64,000 nt of DNA from Pseudomonas aestuarii (GTDB lineage Bacteria; Pseudomonadota; Gammaproteobacteria; Pseudomonadales; Pseudomonadaceae): the NCBI RefSeq assembly GCF_027988105.1, contig NZ_JAQJZJ010000007.1, positions 215,636 through 279,635 of the forward strand. Direction: 5' to 3'. The notes beneath the pieces are model-generated. The model saw only the letters and a program-made list of their open reading frames with translations, had not been told where the DNA came from and searched no databases. Positions 36,597 to 46,062 of this stretch are shown piece after piece. A program made the translations under genes and the position numbers. Numbering within the stretch: the stretch's first letter is position 1; each line of letters opens with the position of its first letter.

Positions 36597-38678
36597 ATGG
36601 CCTCCACTGCGGCCCTTAAACATCCCTCGTCCGCCTATCTTCTCGCGCGTCCGACCCTGAAAAGCCACCTGGCCTTCACCCTCTTGAGCGCGATGGCGCT
36701 GCTGCTGATCTATGCCTTGCTACGGGTTGCCTTGCTGGTCTACAACCGCGAGCTGATCGGCGTGACGCCTGCGGTCAGCTTTGCCGAGGCCTTTCTCAAC
36801 GGCCTGCGTTTCGATCTGCGGGTGGTGGTTTATGCCTGCATCCCGTTGCTGCTGTCGTTACTCAGCGTGCGCGCCATGGCTGCCCGAGGCGTGCAGCGCT
36901 TCTGGCTGAGCGGATTTGCCAGCATCACCCTGTTTCTCGGCTTGTCCGAACTGGACTTCTATCGTGAATTTCATCAACGCCTCAATAGCCTGGTGTTCCA
37001 GTACTTTCAGGAAGACCCCAAGACTGTCCTGAGCATGCTGTGGAACGGCTTCCCGGTCGGCCGCTACCTGCTGGCCTGGGTTGTTGCCACCTGGTTGCTG
37101 AGCAAGCTGTTCAAGCGCCTGGATCTGCTCAGCCGGCCAGCGGCCACAGTGTCGTCATCAGCAACTGGCGCGCCGGCCTGGTATTGGCGCATCGCCACCT
37201 TCGGCGTTTGCCTGGTGGTGGCTGTGATTGCGGCCCGTGGCCATATCAGCCAGGGTCCGCCGCTGCGCTGGGGCGATGCCTATACCACCGAGTCGATGTT
37301 CGCCAATCAGCTCGGCCTGAATGGCACCCTGACCCTGGTCTCGGCTGCCCAAGCCAGTTTTTCCTCGCACCGTGAGAATGCCTGGCAGTCGACCATGACC
37401 GACCAGCTGGCCCAGGAAACCGTGCGCAAATTGCTGCTGACCCCTAACGATCAGCTGGTCGATGCCGACACTGCGGCGATCCGCCGTGACTTCACCCCGC
37501 CTGCCGACGCCACCTTGCCGATTCGCAACGTGGTGGTGATCCTGATGGAAAGCTTTGCCGGTCATTTTGTCGGCGCCATGGGCTATCCGGGCAATATCAC
37601 GCCGAACTTCGACAAGCTGGCGCAAGAGGGCTTGTTGTTCGATCGCTTCTTCTCCAACGGCACCCACACCCACCAGGGCATGTTTGCCAGCATGGCCTGC
37701 TTCCCCAACCTGCCGAGTTTCGAGTACCTGATGCGCACCCCGGAAGGCGCGAACAAGTTCTCCGGCTTGCCGCAACTGCTCGGTGCGCGCGGCTACGACA
37801 ACCTGTACGTCTACAACGGCAACTTTCAGTGGGACAACCAGTCGGGTTTCTTCAGCAACCAGGGCATGAGCAATTTCATCGGCCGTGAGGACTTCGTCGA
37901 TCCGGTCTTCATGGACCCGACCTGGGGGGTGTCCGACCAGGATATGTTCGACCGCGGTGCCAGCGAGTTGGCCAACAACTTCGGGGCCAAGCCGTTCTAT
38001 GCCTTGCTGCAAACCCTGTCCAACCACACCCCCTATGCCTTGCCAGCGGATCTGCCGGTTGCGCCGGTGAGCGGCCACGGCTCGGCCGATGAACACCTCA
38101 CCGCCATGCGCTATGCCGACTGGGCCCTCGGTCAGTTCTTCGACAAGGCGCGTAAGGCGCCGTATTTCAAGGACACCCTGTTCGTGGTGGTCGGCGATCA
38201 TGGCTTTGGCAGCACCGAGCAGCTGACCGAGATGGATCTGTTTCGCTTCAACGTGCCGCTATTGCTGATCGCCCCGGGCATCCAGGAAAAATTCGGCGCC
38301 GTCAGCCACACGGTCGGTACCCAGGTCGACATAGTGCCGACCATCATGGGTCGCCTGGGCGGCGAGGTGCGTCACCAGTGCTGGGGGCGCGACCTGCTCA
38401 ATCTGCCGCAAGGTGATCTGGGCATCGGCGTGATCAAGCCCTCGGGCGGCGATCAGACCGTGGCCCTGGTGACCTCCAAGCGCATTCTGATTCAGCCCAA
38501 GGGTTTTGCCCCGCGGCTGTATGACTACCGGCTGGGGGCCGAGCCGAGCGCCACGCGCGTACAGAGTGATATCGATCCTGAACTGCAGCAGAATCTCGAG
38601 GCTTTCCTGCAGACCGCCACCAAGAGCTTGCTGGAAAACAGTGCTGGCGTGGTGGATGGGCTGCCTGGGCGGCAGTGA
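36597..38678 (+). CDS. LTA synthase family membrane sulfatase
   Basis: A 693-residue protein with five N-terminal membrane helices (to about residue 220) and a large periplasmic sulfatase/alkaline phosphatase-fold domain, the layout of LtaS, MdoB and related phosphoglycerol or phosphoethanolamine transferases. Motifs: NVVVILMESFAGHFVGAMG near 310 (metal Glu), the nucleophile region FSNGTHTHQGMFASM near 352-366 with Thr356 or Thr358 as candidate, and VVVGDHGFGS near 527 (metal Asp-His). A Gram-negative has no lipoteichoic acid; modification of periplasmic or membrane glycans is the likely role. Confidence 0.9.
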   Translation: MASTAALKHPSSAYLLARPTLKSHLAFTLLSAMALLLIYALLRVALLVYNRELIGVTPAVSFAEAFLNGLRFDLRVVVYACIPLLLSLLSVRAMAARGVQRFWLSGFASITLFLGLSELDFYREFHQRLNSLVFQYFQEDPKTVLSMLWNGFPVGRYLLAWVVATWLLSKLFKRLDLLSRPAATVSSSATGAPAWYWRIATFGVCLVVAVIAARGHISQGPPLRWGDAYTTESMFANQLGLNGTLTLVSAAQASFSSHRENAWQSTMTDQLAQETVRKLLLTPNDQLVDADTAAIRRDFTPPADATLPIRNVVVILMESFAGHFVGAMGYPGNITPNFDKLAQEGLLFDRFFSNGTHTHQGMFASMACFPNLPSFEYLMRTPEGANKFSGLPQLLGARGYDNLYVYNGNFQWDNQSGFFSNQGMSNFIGREDFVDPVFMDPTWGVSDQDMFDRGASELANNFGAKPFYALLQTLSNHTPYALPADLPVAPVSGHGSADEHLTAMRYADWALGQFFDKARKAPYFKDTLFVVVGDHGFGSTEQLTEMDLFRFNVPLLLIAPGIQEKFGAVSHTVGTQVDIVPTIMGRLGGEVRHQCWGRDLLNLPQGDLGIGVIKPSGGDQTVALVTSKRILIQPKGFAPRLYDYRLGAEPSATRVQSDIDPELQQNLEAFLQTATKSLLENSAGVVDGLPGRQ

Positions 38679-38955
38679 GCCGGCTGTAGCCGCCGCCGGA
38701 TTACCTGCTGTTTGCGGCTGATGGGTCGCAGCGCACGGATTCCGATGCTGATGCGGGCGGCCACTTGCATTGGCATCGCGCCGCGTCGACCCTCCTTCAA
38801 CTGCAGTCATGAGCTGTCTGGCTGCGTGGGCAATTGTTGCGTCCGCTACTTGATCGGTAAGCGCCTGTGCCATGCTTTTGCGAGCATCGTTTACAGTAAC
38901 CGCCACGCTGCGCGCTAGGCGCGTGTGCCTGCGTTTAGATCGAGGTTGCTGACAC

Positions 38956-39573
38956 ATGTATCACGGGGAAAGATTCAACGCCTGGACCCATCTGGTCGGT
39001 GCCGTGCTGGCGTGCATCGGGGCGCTCTGGCTGCTGGTGCTGGCGAGCCTGGATGGCGAGCCGATGACGATCGTCAGTGTCGCCATCTACGGCGTCACCT
39101 TGCTCCTGCTCTACAGCATCTCGACCATCTATCACAGCGTGCAGGGGCGGGCGAAGGTGATCATGCGCAAGCTCGATCACCTGTCGATCTACCTGCTGAT
39201 TGCCGGCAGCTACACGCCGTTCTGCCTGGTGACCTTGCGCGGCCCCTGGGGCTGGTCGCTGTTCACGGTGGTCTGGCTACTGGCGCTGATCGGCATGCTG
39301 CAGGAGATCAAACCACGCTCCGAGGCACGGGTGTTGTCGCTGGTGATCTATGCGCTGATGGGCTGGGTCGTCCTGGTTGCGATCCAGCCGTTAATCGCCG
39401 GCCTGGGTATTGCGGGCTTCACCTGGCTGGCGGCAGGTGGCGTTTTCTACACGGTCGGGATCATTTTTTTCGTCTACGACAGCCGCTTCCGGCATTGGCA
39501 TGGTATCTGGCACCTGTTCGTCATGGTCGGCAGTCTGCTGCATTTCATCGCGATCCTGTTCTACGTCCTCTGA
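38956..39573 (+). CDS. Hemolysin III family (PAQR/TrhA-like) membrane protein
   Basis: A 205-residue inner-membrane protein with seven helices. Family marks: ERFNAWTHLVGAVLACIGA at the start, LLLYSISTIYHSVQG near 52-66, LDHLSIYLLIAGSYTPFCL near 75-93, and the C-terminal HxxxH, FRHWHGIWHLFVMVGSLLHFIAI. The conserved Ser/Asp/His residues of PAQR zinc hydrolases are present. E. coli TrhA of this family has been linked to membrane energetics; haemolysis is a historical name. A weak hairpin follows the stop. Confidence 0.92.
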   Translation: MYHGERFNAWTHLVGAVLACIGALWLLVLASLDGEPMTIVSVAIYGVTLLLLYSISTIYHSVQGRAKVIMRKLDHLSIYLLIAGSYTPFCLVTLRGPWGWSLFTVVWLLALIGMLQEIKPRSEARVLSLVIYALMGWVVLVAIQPLIAGLGIAGFTWLAAGGVFYTVGIIFFVYDSRFRHWHGIWHLFVMVGSLLHFIAILFYVL

Positions 39574-39578
39574 TGCGG

Positions 39579-39601
39579 CGCGAGCACCGAGAGTGCTCGC
39601 G
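39579..39601 (+). terminator. Possible terminator hairpin
   Basis: CGCGAGCAC pairs with GTGCTCGCG around a 5-base loop, 6 bases after the hemolysin III stop. Only a weak T-containing stretch follows, so termination is plausible but not certain. Confidence 0.45.
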
Positions 39602-39648
39602 TATACCCCGTGGCCGATGAAACGTCGCCCGCGCTTGTGAGAAAGCGC

Positions 39649-39918
39649 TCAGGCCGTGGCGGCGGGCTTGTCGAAGAGTGCCACGCCTTGGTCCAGGCAT
39701 TGGTCAACCAACCATTTGCCGTGGGCTATGGAGGCCCGCTGGGCACTTTCCAGTTCGGCGAGGAAGGCCTGGTCGAGGGGCAGAGGTAGCCGTCTGGTGG
39801 TGCGGCCGTCCGGGGTGGTGATATGGCAGCCGCCAGCCCAGGGTGTCGGAATGCCCGGGTGTTCGACAACGTCAGCGGCAATGATGTGGTCGCGGTAGGT
39901 GCATTGCATCGTGGTCAT
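39649..39918 (-). CDS. Small uncharacterised cytoplasmic protein
   Basis: An 89-residue soluble protein I do not recognise. The ATG at 39918 (MTTMQCTYRDHI) follows GAGG with 9-base spacing; the open frame upstream is not credible. The middle, TPWAGGCHITTPDGRTTRRLPLPLDQAFLAELESAQRAS, is reminiscent of Pseudomonas-specific small proteins. It has no membrane segment or signal. It faces the hemolysin III gene convergently. Confidence 0.6.
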   Translation of the reverse strand: MTTMQCTYRDHIIAADVVEHPGIPTPWAGGCHITTPDGRTTRRLPLPLDQAFLAELESAQRASIAHGKWLVDQCLDQGVALFDKPAATA

Positions 39919-40294
39919 GAGATCAACCTCTTCATTTAAGGGTCTCTGGCGGATCCACACGGCTGAAATTGAATCGGTCAAAGAGCCTGGTGGGCGGCAG
40001 GATATCCGTGCTGGGTGCAGGCACGGTGCCTTCCTCGCTACTTTTCCCTGCTCTCGATGGTATAGCACATGCCGATTCCCTCAAGTTGTCGGCAGCCATC
40101 CTCGCCTGCGCAGCCTTGCGCCGCAGGCCAGGTGGCGCGGATCGTCGACAATGGCTGCTTCCTCGGCCTGATCAGCACCGCGACGTTTTCCATCTCGGGG
40201 GGCAGCCTGTGCGGTGGAGGGCTTGGCGTAATATTTCGGTTAGCCCTCCCAATTGTCGGATTAACTGAGATCCTCTAAGCCCCTTCAGCTTTAT
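39919..40294. other. Intergenic, no gene seen
   Basis: 376 bases upstream of the small protein and downstream of the SDR gene at 40295-41179. No frame is convincing. Confidence 0.35.
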
Positions 40295-41179
40295 TTACAG
40301 TGAAGTGATTTCACCCGGTTCCACAGCTTTCAGTACTGGGCTGGCATCGGCGGCATCGAAGGCCAGGCTCAATTGCTGGCTGCGGCCTTCCACCACCGGG
40401 CGGTAGTGGGGGTGGGTAAACACATAGAGTTCGTTATGCAACACCGCTTCCAGCAAGCGCTCGGCCACGATAGCCGTGTCGATACCCGTGGTTACCGCTT
40501 CTTTCGCCTTGGCCGCGAGCTCCAGGGTACGGGGGCTCGGCTTAGCATCAAGCCCAGGAACACCGCCGTATTCCGTCTGACGATTACGCTCACTGCAGTA
40601 AATACGGGACTTGGCAAACGCCGGGCAGAGTACCGAAACGCCAATGCCGGCTGACTTCAACTCGCCTTGCCAGCTCTCTGAGAGCGACACCACCGCCGCT
40701 TTAGTCGCACAGTAAGGACCGGCAAAGGGTATGCCGAGCGTACCAGCCACCGATGCCACATTGATCACATGGCCACCTTCACCGTGCTCCTTGATCAGGG
40801 GAACAAAAACCTGTGCTCCGTAAACCACGCCCATCAGGTTTACATCGATAATCCAGCGCCAGTTGTTTTCCGAAATCCGATCCTGAGGCCCCGCAACCGA
40901 TACGCCGGCATTGTTCACCAGCACATGCACCTTGCCGAAACACTCCAGCGTAGCCTTGGCCGCTGTTTCCAGAGCGTCGCGTTTCGCCACATCGCAGACA
41001 ACGGCGGCCACACTATGGCCCTCATCGTTCAGTGTCTGCCGCGCCTGCTCCAGCAAACCGGCGTCTATGTCCGCCAACATCACGTTCATGCCCTGTTGCG
41101 CAAAGGTGCGAGCGATGTGAAAACCGATGCCTTCGGCGGCGCCGGTGATGAATGCGGTTTTTCCAATAAGCATTTGCAT
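40295..41179 (-). CDS. SDR family NAD(P)-dependent oxidoreductase
   Basis: A 294-residue short-chain dehydrogenase. Cofactor motif TGAAEGIGFHIA near residue 12, NNAGVS near 90, VINVASVAG with Ser near 143, YCATKAA with the catalytic Tyr and Lys near 156-160. The tail of about 60 residues past the core is like extended SDRs of the YqjQ/cis-diol or steroid type. AGAAGG precedes the ATG at 41179. Its codon usage and base composition look less GC-rich than the surroundings, and it lies in a gene-poor patch, so recent acquisition is possible. Confidence 0.85.
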   Translation of the reverse strand: MQMLIGKTAFITGAAEGIGFHIARTFAQQGMNVMLADIDAGLLEQARQTLNDEGHSVAAVVCDVAKRDALETAAKATLECFGKVHVLVNNAGVSVAGPQDRISENNWRWIIDVNLMGVVYGAQVFVPLIKEHGEGGHVINVASVAGTLGIPFAGPYCATKAAVVSLSESWQGELKSAGIGVSVLCPAFAKSRIYCSERNRQTEYGGVPGLDAKPSPRTLELAAKAKEAVTTGIDTAIVAERLLEAVLHNELYVFTHPHYRPVVEGRSQQLSLAFDAADASPVLKAVEPGEITSL

Positions 41180-42087
41180 AAGCAGCCTTCTATCCCAGCC
41201 CAATTGCTGATTGAGTGCGCCGTCTGAAACGACCCACGAGTGTTTTCGCTCAGGCCCTGCCCGGTAAGCAGTCGCGCGTGAGACAACATGGATATCTAGC
41301 CTGCAGATCGCCTGACTACCAACAGAATTTGTTGCCTGTATAGGTTGGCATCTTCGGAGTGTATGAGTGGTACAAGGCCGCCAGCGCCAGGAGCTAGCGT
41401 CCCTGTTGATCGAGCTCTGGAGGATGAACTGTCGCTCAATGACAGCCTGCGCTGCATCGCACAGGCCCAGGCGGCGAGGAGCGTGCGCCTGGAGGCTTAG
41501 CCGAGGTTATGGCATGTGTTTCAGGTCCTCTCCGGCCTGCTCAAGAGCACGGATTGCGCCCTCGCTCGGGTGGTGCATTTCCTGCCTGAGCGGGGCTGCT
41601 CAGTGACCAACATCCCGATTGCCGGCGCCCGATGGATGCCGGCCATCGCCAACACGCCCATGTAGCGCTGTCTGCGTTTCTCGTTCGGCTCCTCAGCCCC
41701 TGGGCATCAGGCTGAAGGCCTGCGGCACAGCCGGGTGTGAGGCTCCGGAGTGTCCCGTGGTCAGGCTGATCCACGAGGCGATTTACGTGTTGCGCAGATT
41801 GCTGCCTCACCCTGCAACGTGCTGCCGGTCGCCGGTTTTGTCACAAGTTGTCTTTTGGCACTGCAAATCTTTCTGCTTCGCGCTACTCTGCACTGGACAG
41901 CTTCGCGCTTTTCGCTCTGAATCGCGCATCGTCGACCAGCCCTGTCTTCAGGTCTGGCTTATGACACATCAAGCAGCTCCTTGCTTGAATCTCGGGCGGC
42001 ATGGTTACAGGTGTCGCAACACCGTCGCAGTTATGGCGGTTGCAATGGGAAAGCAGTTAATCCTTCCATCGCTGAGGAGATCACTTC
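41180..42087. other. 908-base gene-poor stretch
   Basis: Short open frames occur (for example 41367-41606) but none has a family signature, ribosome-binding site and normal composition together. The region may be remnant sequence. The RraB promoter should lie near its right end. Confidence 0.35.
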
Positions 42088-42432
42088 ATGAGCACAGCCT
42101 TGCACGATGATGTCAGTAACGGAGTTTTGCGGCGGATGAAAGAAGGTGGTTTTGACTTCACCAGCTTCCATCCCATTGAGTTCTACGCCATTTTCCCGGA
42201 TGAGGAGCGGGCACGCCTGGCGACCAGAAACTTTCGTGGCGAGTCCTTGCATGCCTTGGTCACCGAGCGTGATGACGGCGCCTGGCACCTGCAGGTGAGC
42301 AAGGTGATGTATGCGACCTACGACGGCATTGGCGACTTCGAACATGACCTGGAGTCGGTCGTGGCCCCGCTTGGCGGAAAATTGGACGGTTGGGGGGTTA
42401 CCCAGGAAGTCAAAGCCCTGCAGCCTGGATAG
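42088..42432 (+). CDS. Ribonuclease E inhibitor RraB family protein
   Basis: A 114-residue protein with the RraB fold signature: VLRRMKEGGFDFTSFHPIEFYAIFPDEERA, then LQVSKVMYATYDGIGDFEHDLESVVAPLGGKLDGWGV. RraB binds RNase E and alters mRNA decay in E. coli; activity in Pseudomonas is inferred. The ATG at 42088 has a strong GAGGAGATC ribosome-binding site. It is followed by the amidotransferase gene 120 bases later. Confidence 0.88.
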   Translation: MSTALHDDVSNGVLRRMKEGGFDFTSFHPIEFYAIFPDEERARLATRNFRGESLHALVTERDDGAWHLQVSKVMYATYDGIGDFEHDLESVVAPLGGKLDGWGVTQEVKALQPG

Positions 42433-42552
42433 CCAGTTAGCTTCCGCAACGAGCGTCGGCCGGTTCCTGACTGGCCGATGCGCCTATCTTTCGCTATTGC
42501 CCTCTCGACCCGAGCATCCGCTTTGCTGCAGACTTGGCGGCGGAGGCTGTTG

Positions 42553-43260
42553 ATGAGCGATATCCTGATACTTACCCACATCGATTATTGTCCGCCGGGT
42601 CATTTGGCCAAGGTGCTGGATGAAGCGCGGCTGGACTTTCATACGCTACGGGTCGATCTTGGCGAGCTCGATGGCGTCGATCTGGATCGTCCCAAGGCCG
42701 TGGCGATCATGGGTGGCCCCATGAGCGTCAACGATCCCTTGCCCTGGCTGGCAACTGAAATTGCAGCGCTGCAACATTTCATTCGGCGCGATATCCCCCT
42801 GATCGGCCACTGTCTGGGCGGTCAGTTGCTGGCCAAGGCATTGGGCGCCGAAGTCAGCCGTATGCCATACACCGAGAGCGGTTGGCAGTTGCTCGAGCGG
42901 GTGCACGGGGCCGTGGCGAGTCCCTGGTTGGCCCATGTGCCGCAGGCGTTTCCGGTCTTCCAGTGGCATGGCGACACCTTTGGCCTGCCGCATGGCGCCC
43001 GACCCTTATTGAGTAGCCCCTGGTGCGACAATCAAGCGTTCAGCTGGGGTGAGAAGATCTTCGCCATGCAGGGACACCCGGAAATGACCGAGGCGTTGGT
43101 GCGGCAATGGCTCGGTGACTGGTTGCATCTGCTCGATGAGAGTCAACCCAGCCAGCAGAGCCGGACGCAGATGCTCGATGATTTGCCGGAAAAAATAGCG
43201 GCCCTCAACCAGGTGGCCGAAGGTTTCTACCGGCATTGGTTGAAGCTGGCGTTGGTTTGA
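42553..43260 (+). CDS. Class I glutamine amidotransferase (GMP-synthase-like)
   Basis: A 235-residue GATase domain protein. The oxyanion and nucleophile elbow GHCLGGQ holds Cys87, and the catalytic His175 and Glu177 are in MQGHPEM. No ATP-pyrophosphatase or other partner domain is attached, so its acceptor is unknown; stand-alone relatives include gamma-glutamyl-polyamine-type hydrolases and GMP-synthase paralogues. The ATG at 42553 follows GGAGG; the frame extends back to 42478 but without a site. It is the gene directly upstream of the ATP-grasp enzyme, 173 bases away. Confidence 0.88.
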   Translation: MSDILILTHIDYCPPGHLAKVLDEARLDFHTLRVDLGELDGVDLDRPKAVAIMGGPMSVNDPLPWLATEIAALQHFIRRDIPLIGHCLGGQLLAKALGAEVSRMPYTESGWQLLERVHGAVASPWLAHVPQAFPVFQWHGDTFGLPHGARPLLSSPWCDNQAFSWGEKIFAMQGHPEMTEALVRQWLGDWLHLLDESQPSQQSRTQMLDDLPEKIAALNQVAEGFYRHWLKLALV

Positions 43261-43433
43261 GGTGCACGGCACTGCCGCATGACCGTGCGTGACGCCCGTT
43301 GACGCGGGCGGGGTTGCTCTGGATTGGTGCGTCGTAAGCTCGTTTATTTCCTAAGTCTATGATTATTAATGGATAAGCCCAGTGGCTCGGGCTTTGCAGT
43401 GCTTTGGTGTGTCCGCGTGACAAGGAGCACGGC

Positions 43434-44843
43434 ATGGTCCGCACCTTTTATGACGAAATGTACCTGGCGAATGGCGAATGCCGTGCGCACTATCAAGCAT
43501 TCGCCCGTTGGCTGGCTGAAACGCCCAAGGAGTTGCTGGCCCAGCGCCGCCGCGAAGCGGACCTGCTGTTTCACCGCGCCGGCATCACCTTCACCCTGTA
43601 TGGCGATGAGCAGGGCACCGAGCGGCTGATCCCCTTCGACACCATTCCGCGCAGCATTCCGGCCAGCGAGTGGCGCATGATCGAGCGCGGCTGCATCCAG
43701 CGCGTGCAGGCGCTGAACATGTTCCTCGCCGATCTCTATCATGATCAGCGCATCATCAAGGCCGGGATCATCCCGGCCGAGCAAGTGCTGGCCAACGAGG
43801 GCTACCAGATCGCCATGCAGGGCCTCGACCTGCACCGCGACCTCTATGCGCACATCGCCGGGGTCGATCTGGTGCGCGATGGCGATGGCAGCTACTACGT
43901 GCTGGAAGACAACCTGCGCACGCCGAGCGGCGTCAGCTACATGCTCGAAGACCGCAAGATGATGATGCGCCTGTTTCCCGAGCTGTTTGCCGCGCAACGC
44001 ATCGCCCCCATCAACCATTACCCGAACCTGCTGCTCGAGACCCTGAAGACCTCCAGCCCGCTGGATAACCCCAATGTGGTGGTGCTGACCCCGGGCCGCT
44101 TCAACAGTGCCTATTTCGAGCATGCCTTCCTGTCGCGGGAAATGGGGGTGGAACTGGTCGAGGGCGCGGACCTGTTCGTGCGCGACGACAAGGTCTATAT
44201 GCGCACCACCGCCGGGGCCAAACAGGTGGACGTGATCTACCGGCGCCTGGATGACGACTTCCTCGATCCGTTGACCTTCAATCCGGATTCCATGCTCGGC
44301 GTGCCCGGGCTGCTGTCGGCCTACCGCTCGGGCAATGTGGTGCTGGCCAATGCCATCGGCACCGGGGTAGCGGACGACAAGTCGACCTACCCCTACGTCA
44401 CCGAGATGATCCGCTTCTACCTGGACGAGGAGCCGATCCTCAAGAACGTGCCGACCTGGCAGTGCAGCAAGCCGGCCGACCTGTCTCACGTGCTGGCCAA
44501 CCTGGCTGAACTGGTGGTCAAGGAAACCCAGGGTTCCGGTGGCTACGGCATGCTGGTCGGGCCGGCCGCGAGCAAGGCCGAGATCGAAACCTTCCGCGCC
44601 CGCCTGATCGCCAGGCCCGAGGCCTATATCGCCCAGCCGACCCTGTGCCTGTCGACCTGCCCGACCTTTGTCGAGAACGGCATCGCGCCGCGGCATATCG
44701 ACCTGCGCCCGTTCGTTCTGTCCGGTCGCGAAGTGCGCCTGGTGCCGGGAGGGCTGACCCGCGTGGCCCTGCGCGAAGGCTCGCTGGTGGTCAACTCGTC
44801 GCAAGGTGGCGGCACCAAGGATACTTGGGTGGTAGAGGATTAG
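43434..44843 (+). CDS. Circularly permuted ATP-grasp type 2 amidoligase-like protein
   Basis: A 469-residue protein of the circularly permuted ATP-grasp 2 family (formerly DUF404/DUF407). ATP-grasp enzymes activate a carboxylate by phosphorylation and join it to an amine. Seen: RTFYDEMYLANGECRAHYQAF at the start, FLADLYHDQRI near 99, GVDLVRDGDGSYYVLEDNLRTPSGVSYMLEDR near 143-175 (ATP-binding/metal acids), NSAYFEHAFLSREMGVELVEGADL near 223, and VVKETQGSGGYGMLVGP near 362-378. AAGGAG lies before the ATG at 43434. With the alpha-E, transglutaminase and Anbu genes it makes the conserved Anbu gene set, proposed to build a peptide-like amide product. Confidence 0.93.
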   Translation: MVRTFYDEMYLANGECRAHYQAFARWLAETPKELLAQRRREADLLFHRAGITFTLYGDEQGTERLIPFDTIPRSIPASEWRMIERGCIQRVQALNMFLADLYHDQRIIKAGIIPAEQVLANEGYQIAMQGLDLHRDLYAHIAGVDLVRDGDGSYYVLEDNLRTPSGVSYMLEDRKMMMRLFPELFAAQRIAPINHYPNLLLETLKTSSPLDNPNVVVLTPGRFNSAYFEHAFLSREMGVELVEGADLFVRDDKVYMRTTAGAKQVDVIYRRLDDDFLDPLTFNPDSMLGVPGLLSAYRSGNVVLANAIGTGVADDKSTYPYVTEMIRFYLDEEPILKNVPTWQCSKPADLSHVLANLAELVVKETQGSGGYGMLVGPAASKAEIETFRARLIARPEAYIAQPTLCLSTCPTFVENGIAPRHIDLRPFVLSGREVRLVPGGLTRVALREGSLVVNSSQGGGTKDTWVVED

Positions 44844-44881
44844 CAGGGCGCGCTCATGCCGAATGACGGCCACGCCGCTGC

Positions 44882-44966
44882 CCCGCAAGGCGCAAGACGA
44901 GGAGTGAGGAGAGAAGGTAGGTTATTCCCAATGAACGACGAATAACGCGGGATTGCGCCTTGCGGG
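44882..44966. repeat. 85-base inverted-repeat element inside the Anbu gene set
   Basis: A 14-bp perfect inverted repeat, CCCGCAAGGCGCAA (44882-44895) and TTGCGCCTTGCGGG (44953-44966), encloses a purine-rich 57-base core. It fills part of the 268-base gap between the ATP-grasp and alpha-E genes. I see no coding frame. It could be a non-autonomous repeat or an RNA hairpin that weakens readthrough. Confidence 0.7.
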
Positions 44967-45111
44967 CGCGGTCCTTCGGGTTGGTGCTGTGAGCCCGCCA
45001 TGCAGCGTTGTGGGGCTTGACGAGGGAGTGGCCATAACCTGCGCCCTGCGTCTTGCCTGGCAGGCTCGCGCGCCAGCGTGGCTCGCCATTTAACATGAGA
45101 GCGCCCTGACT

Positions 45112-46062
45112 ATGCTGAGTAGAACTGCCTCTGATCTGTACTGGATGTCGCGCTATCTGGAGCGTGCGGAAAACCTCGCGCGCATGCTCGATGTCAGTTA
45201 TTCACTGTCGCTGATGCCGCAAGACGGCCGTGGCGATGGCCTGGGAGAACTGGCCATGCCGCTGGTTATTACCGGCACCCTGGAAGAGTACATGGCACGC
45301 CATGGCCAGCTGCACGGCGAGCGCATGCTGCAGTTTTTTGCCCTGGATGCCGATAATCCGGCGAGCATCTACAACTGCCTGGGCGCGGCGCGCAGCAATG
45401 CCCACGCGGTACGCGGACGTATCACCGCCGAGATGTGGGAGAACATCAACGCCAGCTGGCTGGATATTCGCGGCATCGCCGAGCAGGGCCTGGGGCGCTA
45501 CGGCATCAGCCGCTTCTGTGAGTGGGTCAAGGAGCGTTCGCACCTGTTCCGTGGCGCCACTTTCGGCACCATCATGCGCGGCGACCCCTACCGCTTCATT
45601 CGTCTTGGGACCTTCATCGAGCGGGCGGACAACACCTTGCGTCTGCTCGATGCGCGCTACGAGATGCTCGGCGAGGACATCGACGAGGTCGATGGCCGTC
45701 CGGCGCGCAGCTACTATCAGTGGAGCGCCTTGCTGCGCGCACTGTCCTCGTACGAGGCCTTCGCCGAGATCTATCGCGGCTCGCCGGGTACGCGCAAGGT
45801 CTCGGAACTGCTGCTGTTGCGCCCCGACATTCCACGCTCCCTGCGCGCCTGCATGGATGAACTGCACCTGATGCTCGCCAGCCTGCCTGGCGAGAATGGT
45901 CGTCCGGCCCAGCGCCTGGCGGCCGAACTGGAAGCCCGCCTGCGCTATACGAGCATTGACGAGGTGCTGGACGAAGGCCTGCATGCCTGGCTCACCGATT
46001 TCATCCTGCTGGTGCGCGACCTGGGCCAAGCCATCCACAGTTCCTACCTGGAGGTCGCATGA
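45112..46062 (+). CDS. Alpha-E domain protein
   Basis: A 316-residue all-helical protein (DUF403, alpha-E). The start MLSRTASDLYWMSRYLERAENLARMLDV is the hallmark; GRYGISRFCEWVKERSHLFRGATFGTIMRGDPYRFIRLGTFIERADNTLRLLDARYE near 130-185 is the second block. Function is unknown, but the gene is almost always beside a circularly permuted ATP-grasp gene and is thought to be its partner. It overlaps the transglutaminase gene by 4 bases. Confidence 0.93.
   Translation: MLSRTASDLYWMSRYLERAENLARMLDVSYSLSLMPQDGRGDGLGELAMPLVITGTLEEYMARHGQLHGERMLQFFALDADNPASIYNCLGAARSNAHAVRGRITAEMWENINASWLDIRGIAEQGLGRYGISRFCEWVKERSHLFRGATFGTIMRGDPYRFIRLGTFIERADNTLRLLDARYEMLGEDIDEVDGRPARSYYQWSALLRALSSYEAFAEIYRGSPGTRKVSELLLLRPDIPRSLRACMDELHLMLASLPGENGRPAQRLAAELEARLRYTSIDEVLDEGLHAWLTDFILLVRDLGQAIHSSYLEVA

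Noticed and set aside
41367..41606. 79-codon frame in the gene-poor patch, checked as a transposase remnant
   Set aside because: I see no DDE, HTH or zinc-finger motif and no terminal repeats around it.
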